Origin: Colius striatus
Lineage: Eukaryota; Chordata; Aves; Coliiformes; Coliidae
Assembly (NCBI RefSeq): GCF_028858725.1
Contig: NC_084774.1
Coordinates: 2,578,001-2,642,000 of the forward strand
Length of the DNA: 64,000 bases
Reading direction: 5' to 3'
Below are positions 10,026-19,100 of the stretch, piece after piece; the first letter of the stretch is position 1, and each line of letters begins with the position of its first letter. Made by a program: the position numbers and the translations under genes. The notes beneath the pieces were generated by a model. That model was not told the DNA's origin, ran no database searches, and saw only the letters and a program-made list of their open reading frames with translations.

Positions 10026-10598
10026 AGACTTCCAAAGCTGCATTGAAGTTGAACCCGCATGAAGCTCTGCAGGAGCAGAATCGTGTCAGATCAGATGCAC
10101 ATTGACGCTGCTTCTGCTGAAAAACAGTGTGGCCCAAACGGGAAAAACGGGAGTACTGAGTCATAACCAAGTGTGTCACGGTTCTGCCGTGTCAGGGTTG
10201 GAAGGTACCTGCTATTACAGGCTTAAAAAGACCTTTTTATTCTGGCTTTAATGTGAAAAGTCATCACACTTCCAGTTAAAGTTCCGGAGTCTGCTGCTTT
10301 CACAGCAACATTTAGAGTGTCTGACTGAAATGACTCTTAAGATGCAACTGCACTGTTAATTTCTTTAGAGCTTGGGAAAAGCTGACTAAAGGGTGGCCCC
10401 AAAAACTTGTAGCTGTCTATTTAACTTAGTACTTTGAAAGAAGTCACTCAACTGCGGTGGTATGAAGGGACTGTGAGTGGCTTCAAATTCAAGGGAAGTG
10501 TTTGTTACAATACCTTGAGATGACATCAGAACATTTCATATCAGGCTGTGACTAGTACAGAATAAATGATTTTACCAAGCTGGTTTTGTTTCTTTCAG

Positions 10599-13500
10599 GG
10601 GATGGAGTCAGGAAGCAGTTCTCCTGAAATGAAGAAAAAAGCTGTGAAGCGAGGACACGTGGCAGCTGTAAATATCACAGACTCACAGCCTCACAGCATT
10701 GCTTTAGTTGGAAAAGTCCTTGTACGAGCATCGAGTCCAACCACTAACTTCACACTGCCAAGGCCACCACTAACCCATGGCCCTCCTCAGCTCCACAGCT
10801 TTGCAGTATCTCCAGGGGCAGGAGATCAGCAGCTCCCTGGGCAGCCTGGGACAGTGTCTAACAGCCCTGTGTGTGAAGCAATATTTCCTCATCCCCAGAC
10901 TAATCTTCCCCTGGTGCAGCTTCAGGCCCGTTGCCTCTTGTCCCATCTCTGGTTACTTGGGAGCAGAGACTGACTCCCACCTCACTGCAGCCTCGTCCTG
11001 TCAGGGAGCTGAACATGAGCTGCCTACCTCAGAGCATGGTAGAATGAGATGTTATTCAAGAGCTCTGAGGTGCTGTAAACTTCTTCTTGGGTAAAGAACT
11101 GAAGTCACTTACTGGTTTCCAAAGTGGTTTTGTATGGCTGAAGTTAAGGATTAACCGGAATGTGTTTTGTGTTTCTTCACTTGGAGGAGCAGCAAGAGCC
11201 ACCCCAACCTGGACGAAGTCCACATCAAACCCACCTGTTTGCCCCGTACGGCAGTATGTGCACAGGTATCCCCAGTGTGCCTTTGTGCAAAGGGAAAGAA
11301 ATGTTATACAAAGTGTTGGGAGGAAGGAAGAAAAGGACCTTGAGAGTTAAACACTCATCAAAAGCCTTTGATGTACATTTCTAGATGTGATTTCAACACC
11401 TGGAGATGACAGACCCTGTAAGAAGATGAAGATGACGGCTCCTGTCCAAAAGGCAGAGTCAGAATCAAAAGCAGAAGTGCAGCCCAGGTTTCAGAGCCCT
11501 GCGGCAAGTCCAGCAGCAGAGCCTGAAGTTCATGGGTCACCCAATATCCCGTGCGTACACTTAGGACAAAGCCAAGCCACTGAATCTTTCATGTGGCCGT
11601 TTTCACAGTCCCAAGTGTCCCCGTCCTGCTCCCCTCCCCCCAGCCCAAAGTCAGGATCAACTTGAAAGTTCAGGCAGCCGGACTCAGACCTTACACACCT
11701 TCTCTGCTGTGGACAACTTGCAGAGCATCAGCCTGGTGACAGCAAAGATTCTACGAGGGGCACACTCTGAGGTCTGCACGTACATTAGTGTCTGGAAAGC
11801 AGGTGTCTGCTTTCTCGAGATGGCTGAAAGGCATTTCCAGATTTGCATCCTATATGACAACACTGTTACCTGTGAATTTGTGGGTGTGAGCAGACATTAG
11901 CCCGTTGATGAGCTTGAAAGGAAGGGCATTTCTTCCATGTTCTGGGCCTGTGCAACAGTAAAAATACTGCAAAGTCTGTACAAAGCATTTAGTAAAAGTA
12001 CTGTTGTTTGTTTAAAATTCAGTGTTTGATCAATATGGGGAGGGAGGAAAAGGAAAAAAGAAGAGAGCATTCTGCTGTGTGTCCTGTAACCTTCCTGCTT
12101 TGTGTTTGCTTGGCAGTGTTGCAGAGTCATTCTCGCCTCAAGACAGCGACGCTTCTTCCTCGGACTCTTCCCTCAGCGCCGTTTGGAGAGGATTATTTAA
12201 GCTGCGGAGTGTGGCCACGTATCTCAGTAAAGCATATCCCGTGTCTGGCTGCTTTGATAATCTTAGTGAGGTCAGCACTGGCATGTCTTTGTCTTTGGAT
12301 CTGTTCTGCAGTTCGGTGGCTAGAAAGGCCGGGGACGCTGCGCATCGTTATTAGAACAGTGCTCATGGTGATGGCTTCCCTTTAGTAACAGCAAAAGGAG
12401 CTGGAGGATGGGAAAAAGCACCTTCTAAAAATTCCTCTCATTGGTGGAGGATGCTCAGGGCTGTAAATGTGTTTGGAGATGTGTTTGGATCTGGAAGAAC
12501 AGCTTCCTGTCAGCTTCCTTCTTGGGAAAGAAGTTCCAAACAAGGCAGCATTTCAGGTCGATGCCTTGTTCTGTTCTGAACCGAGATGGGTCACTGATGT
12601 GACCTGTCAGAAAGTTTTGGTTGTCCATGGATGAAAAATACCATCCTTGTCACTAATCTTCAACTGAAACCAGTTGGATGATGACATTCATGAGTCTCTT
12701 GGTGTTTCTCACCCTGCCATGTCATGCTTCTTGTTTAGGAATTACCAGAGACGCTTCGGGTTGGTGGGACGATCCCACCGAAGGCAGTCTGGGATTACAT
12801 TGCTGACCTCAGAACTGCACCTCATCAGGTATCCACTGAAAATCTCCTTAATTTCTTGCTCTTGAGCTGCAGATCCCCTTGATCTCTCTCTCCTGCAGAG
12901 CACTTAAATCTCCTTGCTCCTAATTCATTTGTAACAATTGAACACAAACTAATTATTCAATGTTGAAGACTGAAATTCCATCTAGAAATAAGGAGATCTG
13001 ATCATTGAATGCAGGAAATAGAATTCAGTACTAAGTCCACTTCAGAAGTGAAAGTTGATGCTCTGTACAAAAAGAGAGACACACAACTGAGACTTTTCTG
13101 TTTCTTTCCGGATCACTTGGAGCATCCAGGTGTTGAGTTTGATGTCAGACCAGCACTGTATTTCTGATAAGGACAGATGGTATCAGCTGGACTATTGCCT
13201 GGGAAACATCAAGAGAGTGATTTTTACCCCTGAGGTTGGCCCTTTCCTGCTTGATTTGCTGCTCTGTTGAAGGCTGAATTGTTCCCCTTTGCTTTTCTAT
13301 TGCAGGAATTGTGTTTGATTCGTTTCCGTCCCGTGTATGAAGAGGAAGATATTTATGCCTATGTCTCTCTCTACGCCTACTTGATCACTCATGGTTGTTT
13401 TGGGGTTGTAACTAATACTCCCAAGAGAACTATCAAGAATTTTTACCTGATCCCCCTGAGCTCTGAGGACCCAATTCCATCCCAACTCTTGCCTCTTCAT

Positions 13501-13970
13501 GGGCCAGGTAAGCACAAAAGAGGGGAGGCTAAATGCTGGAGAAGCTGAAAACGTTACAATGCAGGTCATTCTTCATTGGCACAGCAAAGGTTTGCAAAAG
13601 ATTCACCAGCAGTTATGAAGCAGCAGATGTGAGGAGCTGACCTGTCTCTGTCTTATTCTCTGTATGATATTATTTGGGAAATAAGGTGTCTATGGGATCA
13701 GGTTTGAACCTAAGAGGTGGCAGAATGGGTGATTTAGGGGGATATTGTGTGAACAGAGGTTATTGCAGAATGGAATTGCAAGGGGTCATCTCATGGAATT
13801 GAGACAAACAAGTTCTGTAGGGTCAGTCTGGAATTAGGAAGTTTCTCTTGACAGCAGAATCAGAACTCAGTCTCTCAGCTGTGCACTGTTTGTGTTCCCT
13901 TTCAGGTCTCCCGTCATCTCGGCCCAATGTCATTCTCGGAGTGATTGTTCGTCAGATCAAGAAGCATTAA
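10599..13970 (+). CDS. SPOC-domain gene copy lacking its TFIIS-middle exons
   Basis: Recognisable exons are 10599-10667, 11187-11265, one beginning at 11395 (end uncertain, about 11550-11800), 12117-12270, 12739-12828, 13306-13507 and 13906-13970. The last four encode a SPOC domain: AVWRGLFKLRSVATYLSKAY, then PKAVWDYIADL, then ELCLIRFRPVYEEED, then NVILGVIVRQIKKH and the stop at 13968-13970. In PHF3, DIDO1 and SPOCD1 this domain follows a TFIIS-middle domain and, in PHF3, binds the phosphorylated RNA polymerase II tail. The four 5' exons of the minus-strand copy (start codon, TFIIS-M) are missing because about 2.1 kb is deleted near 10560. The SPOC exons remain open and splice-competent. The exon at 11187 is 36 bp (12 codons) shorter than its twin. 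The product could start at Met in the first exon (10602). It may be a SPOC-only gene or a decaying copy. Confidence 0.65.
10672..11010 (-). mobile_element. CR1 LINE fragment in SPOC(+) intron
   Basis: The reverse complement is a CR1 tail: the plus strand reads GTTGGAAAAGTCCTTGTACG, then CTCCCTGGGCAGCCTGGGAC. It starts a few bases after the exon donor at 10668. It is mirrored at about 26820-27165, so it predates the duplication. Confidence 0.75.
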
Positions 13971-14083
13971 GTTTATGTTTGTAATTGTCTTAGAGGATGG
14001 TTAAAATATTGTTACATTATTATCATTATTATTGTTGTTTTCACTATTACCAGTTTTAGCAATCAGTTTGCTGTTCTCGTTCA

Positions 14084-14089
14084 AATAAA
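14084..14089 (+). terminator. Polyadenylation signal of SPOC(+)
   Basis: AATAAA lies 114 bp after the stop codon. It is mirrored at 23692-23697 behind the minus-strand gene. Confidence 0.7.
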
Positions 14090-14589
14090 CAACATTGTTT
14101 TGCAACAGAGCAAGGGCTGAGTCAGTATCTTTGGTATATATAGAGTAAGGAAAAGGTGGTGGGCAGAAGAGAGGGTCAGTGCTGTGTCAAGGCCTCTGAG
14201 CCCTGGCCAAGGGGGTTTGGGGAGGATTTTGAAGCTGCTGGGAATGCCAGCATTGGTGGGAGGATCTCAATTCCATCCCTTTTCATCGACCAGGTAAGCC
14301 CAAAAGAGGGGAGGCTAACTGCTAGGTAAAATCAGCAGCCAAAAAATCCATCTGAGACAAGTTGCTGCATCTTTAATGTAAAGATTATTCATTTGTTATA
14401 GAAAGATACTTTTCAAAATGGGGAGGGGGCACCTAAAATTGAGGGAAGGGGGTTAAAATGAGGGGAGGAGGGTAAAAGTGGTGGGAAAGGGGTTAAATAT
14501 GGGGGAGCACCTCAAAAAAGGGGGTTAAAAATGGGGGGAGGAGCGGAAAAGTATGGCCTCTGAGCTGTGGAGGATTTTCAGGCTGCTGG

Positions 14590-15110
14590 GAGTGCCTTAG
14601 AGCACAGAGCTGCTGCCGTTCAACAGGCCTCGTGCTGCTGAAGGGCCGAGCCCTACCGCCCTGCTCTTCCAGCAGCCTGCTGAGCAAAGCTCGGGTTGTG
14701 TCCGCGTGTGGCGACGCAGCTGTACATGGAAAGCAGCGCTGCGTGCCTGTGTCGGGGCTCGGCACAGCAGGGGCCGCAGTGTGCTGTGCCAGAGCGGGGC
14801 AGCTTCACGTGGGCTCGGAGCCGGCGGCCGTCCGGGGCCTCCTCGGGGCCCGGGCTCCATCCGGCGCGGGGCGGACGCCGAGGCCGGGCCGTTTGAGCCC
14901 GGCGCTGGCTGCCGCGGGCCCGGGCCGAGCGGCAGCGGGGGCGGAACGGGCTGAGGCGCGGCGGGGCCGGCGCGGGGCCGTTTGGGCGCGGCGGCCGGAG
15001 CGCTGCGGCGGCTGCGGCGGGAGCGGGTCCCCGTCCCCTCCGGCACCGGCCGGGCCCCCGCGGCCTCCGCCCGCGGGGCGCTGCGGGGCAGGGGCAGGAG
15101 CTGGTCTTGT
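14590..15110. promoter_or_regulatory. CpG-rich island without an assigned gene
   Basis: Very GC- and CpG-dense DNA with open frames on both strands, which is expected at this composition. I recognise no protein motif. It sits just inside the inner edge of the large left arm, between two gene 3' ends (SPOC+ and MROH-). It may be a promoter or first exon of a transcript I cannot see, or a displaced promoter. Confidence 0.4.
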
Positions 15111-15245
15111 GCAGAACTCCCAGCAGTGAGAGCCCCTGTGAAGGGCCTGGGGTTACGAGCTCCTTTCTGCTGGAAGCACATGCTGATGCTCAGGGGGACC
15201 TGAACTTTAAAGGAAGGAGAAGAGTTGCCGAGCCCTTGCCTCCCA
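15110..15245 (+). repeat. 130-bp segment shared with SPOC(-) intron 1
   Basis: AGAACTCCCAGCAGTGAGAG through the run ending in CCTTGCCTCCCA matches the reverse complement of about 29060-29195, which lies just after the first coding exon of the minus SPOC gene. Flanks on both sides do not match. It may be a dispersed repeat, or a stray piece of the segment missing from the left arm. Confidence 0.7.
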
Positions 15246-15329
15246 AAATGAGAGAGCATCACACCGTGTCTCTTCAACATCCATCCTCAGGGTGATGGTC
15301 ATGCTGCCATGAACCCTGAACTTCAAGGG

Positions 15330-15640
15330 AAAAGCGGCACTTGGGTGCAGTTTTGAGGGGAGAAGTGGGGTTCTGGTGTGGTTCTGAGGGGGAAAGGGGC
15401 TTTTGGTGGAGTTCTGAGGGAGAAAATTGGCGTTTCGGTGGAGATTTGAGGGGAGAAGTGGGATTTTGATGGACCTAGGAACGGAAAAGGGGGTTTTGTT
15501 GGGTTTTAAGGGCTTCAGAGGGTAAAAGTGGGATTTGGAGGAAAAAAGTGGGGGTTTGGTGGACAGCTGAGGGGAAAAGTGGGGTCTTTGAGGGAAAAAG
15601 TGGGATTTTGGTGGTCCTCTGAGGGAAGAAGAACCTCAGC
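15330..15640. repeat. Minisatellite block downstream of MROH(-)
   Basis: G-rich copies of GTGGAGTTCTGAGGGAGAAA and variants, of the same family as the intronic blocks. Confidence 0.85.
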
Positions 15641-16027
15641 AAAGCCACAGGGCCCAGAGGGAGAGCTTTTTGCCTCAGTAACTGCGCTTTATGGCTCTTG
15701 TAGCACCGGTTTTATTGATAAATAACCCCACACCCATCAGTTCTTCCCTCCCAGAAGAACCCCCCCCACATTCTTCAGAGTATAACCCCCTCCAGAGCTG
15801 CTTCAGGGTGTAACAGCCCCAAATCCCTCACAGATGCCACGCTGTGGCCCAGCCAGCAATGAAGCACCACGACAGGCTCTCGCTCCCATTCACCCCCCAC
15901 CCTCCTTAGGGGTGAAACGGGAGGGAAAAAAGATCAGCGAGGCCGTTGTGGCTGGAGACGAGGGCAGGGAGGGCTGGCTGCAAACAGAGTCCACTGCTCC
16001 GCTGAGACAGGAGCAACCCGAGCAACG

Positions 16028-16033
16028 TTTATT
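16028..16033 (-). terminator. Polyadenylation signal of MROH(-)
   Basis: TTTATT on the plus strand (AATAAA on the coding strand) lies about 125 bp beyond the stop codon. It is the nearest signal. Confidence 0.6.
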
Positions 16034-16156
16034 CCACGGACTCCAAACACACAACAGGAAGCAAAAAGGGAGCAGGATGATGGAGAAAGTAACAGACAAC
16101 AGTTGAAGATGCCCAGAGCTGGGGACAGTCTCCTGCAGCTTCTTGCAGGAGCTCAC

Positions 16157-19100
16157 TCACAGCCCAAAGCAGCACAGGTCCCTCAACCACTTGCACCTGG
16201 GTCTGGACCTGACCGTGGCCTTCCCCAAGATGAGCATGGTTTGGGAGGCCAAGTGGCTCACAGACTCTTCAGAGTCATGTGTCAAAGGCTGCAGGGCTGG
16301 AAGAAAAGCACAACTTTGGGGTTTTTCCCCTTCAAAACACCAAAACCATGCCCTGTTTGCTGTCAAAAGAGCAACACAACCCCATATTTTCCCCCAAAAC
16401 TCCACCAAAGGTCGAGTTTTTCCCCTCAAAACTCCACCAAAAATCAACTTTTCCCCCAGAACTCTGCAAAAAAATGACGTTTTCCCTCAGAACGCCAACA
16501 AAAACCCCACTTTTTTCCCCAGAGACTCCACTAAACCCTCACTTTTTCCCCTCAAAATGCCCCCAAAACATCACTTTTCCTCTCAAAAGAACCACAAATC
16601 CCACTTTTACCCTCAGAAGTCCACTAAAAATCCTCTTTTCCTCTCAGACCTTCAACAAAACCTTCCCTTCTCCCTCCAAACTGTCCTTTCTCCCTCAGAA
16701 CTTGACCAAAATGCCCCTTTCCCCCCCCCAGAACGCCCCCACTCACTTTCAGAGATCTCCTGCAGCTCCTGGTCGCTCATGGACCTGGTGTACCGCGTGG
16801 CAAGGCCTGCGTGGGGACAAATGTCCCATCAGAACCTTCCCCTCCCTCAGGAGACCCCCCAGGGCCGGCAGGAGACCGCCCTCGGGGGGAAAGAGATGGG
16901 CCTGGGGAGTTGGTGGGACGGAAGGAGAGCACCCTGGGGGATGGAGACCACCCTCGGGGGCGGTGGGATGGAAGGAGACACCCTGGGGGGCCGTTGGGAC
17001 GGAAGGAGCCTCCCGTGCGGGGTGCTCGTGCCGGGGTGGGGGTCTCTCACCGATGAACCTGACGGCCTTCAAGCGCAGCACGGGCTGGTCGTCGTCCAGG
17101 TAGCACAAGCTCTGGCGCAGGTATTTCCCTGCCCGGTGCTTGTCCTGCTTCAGCTGCAGGAGAACACAACAGGCTTGGGCCCGAGGCCTTCCCAGCACCA
17201 CGGGGAAGGTGGTTTTGGGCCGAGGGAGGTGTTTTTGGGGCGCAGAAGCCGGTTCCTCACCAGGCACTCGCCGATCTGCTCCATCTGGCAGGTCTCCGTC
17301 AGGTGCTGCAGCTGCCTCTGGTCCAGGAACTTGGAGCAGGACAGGAAAGTGACCCGGGAGGCCTGTGGGGCAACAGTGGGGATGGCAGAGGAGGAGAGGG
17401 GGACACAGAGAGGGGGTGTCACCTTCCTCATCTTCACCCTCATCCTCCTCATCATCCCCATCCTCATCCTCCTCCTCATCCTTGTGGGGGGGCCATCCTC
17501 AGCTCTGAGGGGAAAAGTGGCGTTTTGGGGGATCCCTGAGGCTAAAAAGTGGGGGTTTGGAGGGACTTTGAGGGCAAAGGTGACACTTTGGGCTGTTCTG
17601 AGGGGAAAAGTGGTGTTTGTGGGGTGTTTTGATCTGCTGAGGGCCGTGGCTCAGCGTGGCCGTGGCAGGGTGAGCTCTGGGCTGGGCTCCAGCAGCTCCA
17701 GGGGCTTTCCCAACTGCAATGGTTGTATGGTTCTGGGGGGGAAATGTTGAGCTTTGAGGCAAAAAGCAAAGGTCTGTGGGGAAAAGTTGGGTTTTGGGGG
17801 AGTTCTGAGGGAACAAGTGAAGCTTTGGGGGAGTTTTGAGGGGAAAAGTGGAGGATTGAGGGGAAAAAGTGGGGTTTTAGGGGAGTTCTGAGGGAACAAG
17901 TGATGTTTTGAGGGGAGAGGTTGGGCTTTGGTGCAGCTCTGAGGGAAAAAGATGGGTTTTGGGTGGAATTCTGAGGGGAAAGGTGGGGCTTAGGTGGGAA
18001 ATTGAGGGAAACAATGGATCTTTTGGTGCAGCTGTGACGGCAAAGTGGGGTTTTGGGGGAGTTTGGAGGGAAAAGTGGGGCTTTGCAAAGCCTGTGCCTG
18101 TACCTCAGCCACCAACATGACCTGGTCGCTCATCCTGAATAACAGGGGGATGAGGTTCCTCCTCACGATCTTGAGGTGCTTCTTGTTCCTCTCCATGGCG
18201 TCGATCACCTCTCTGAAGAGGATGATGGAGGTTCTCCTCACCTGGGTGGACTCCTGCGAGGGAGGCAGATGAGGCAAAGTTCATCCCCGAGCCCCAAACG
18301 CCTCCCCCAGACCCCTCCAGGCCCAAAACCATCCTCCCCACAGATGCCACCGAAGCTCCCAGCAGCTCCTCACATCATCAAAGAACCGTGGCAGCTCTTC
18401 ACAGAGCTTCATGATCGTGGGCTTGGGGTCTTGTTCCTTCACGGCTCCAAACACCCTCCTCAAGATGGCCAAAGCCTTCACCTTGACATCAGTGCTGGCA
18501 TCTGCCATGAGCTCCAAGATATCGGGCACCAGCAAGCTGATGGTCCTGGCCTGGGAGGGGAAAGCGGTTGTGGTGAAGCCACAGCAGCCCTTTTTGCCCC
18601 CAGAACTCAGAGGCTGTGCTTGGCTGGATCAGCACGTACCGTCTGGGTGTCCTCAGACAAGGTGAGGAGGGCTGTGAGCACCAGGGGCAGCATCGGGCTG
18701 CGAGGCCACTTGAGGAAGCGACAAAACTTGTAGATGGAGGCGAAGTTGATGCCAGGGTGAACCCCAGCCAGGATCTGCAGGGGCAGGATAGGCACTGAGG
18801 AGGGCTGGGAGGAGTTGGAGGGGAAAAGTGGTGTTTTGGTGGCGTTTTGAGGCGAAAGCTGAGGATTTGGGGCCATTTTGAGGCAAAAGGTGAGGGTTTG
18901 GGGGCGTTTTGAGGGGAAAGGTGAGGGTTTGGGGGCATTTTGAGGGGAAAGGTGAGGGTTTGGTGCCGTTTTGACAGCGGAAGCTTTCTGCTGAGATCAA
19001 CTAGGCTTGATGAGGGGCTTGGGCTGGATGATCCCTGAAGATTCCCTTCCCACCTCCAGCACTCCACATGCCACTGAGTCCCCACTCACAGCCAGGGGGT

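Larger units (their letters stand above)
7248..14550 (+). repeat. Left arm of the large SPOC/CPNE1-end inverted duplication
   Basis: The arm matches the reverse complement of about 23185-35221 in five blocks: 7248-8240 with 34245-35221; 8715-9003 with 33940-34228; 9003-9063 with 31950-32007; 9085-10560 with 29400-30885; 10560-14550 with 23185-27285. Between blocks one arm carries sequence the other lacks. Substitutions are scattered throughout. Ends were placed by eye and are good to about 10 bp. Confidence 0.9.

Noticed and set aside
14597-15280. A 227-codon minus-strand frame in the CpG-rich stretch
   Set aside because: Low-complexity Arg/Pro/Ala composition expected from GC-rich DNA, with no recognisable motif.
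16143-17750. A 535-codon plus-strand open frame
   Set aside because: It runs antisense through minisatellite introns and through real MROH(-) exons that have matching splice sites. No domain is seen.
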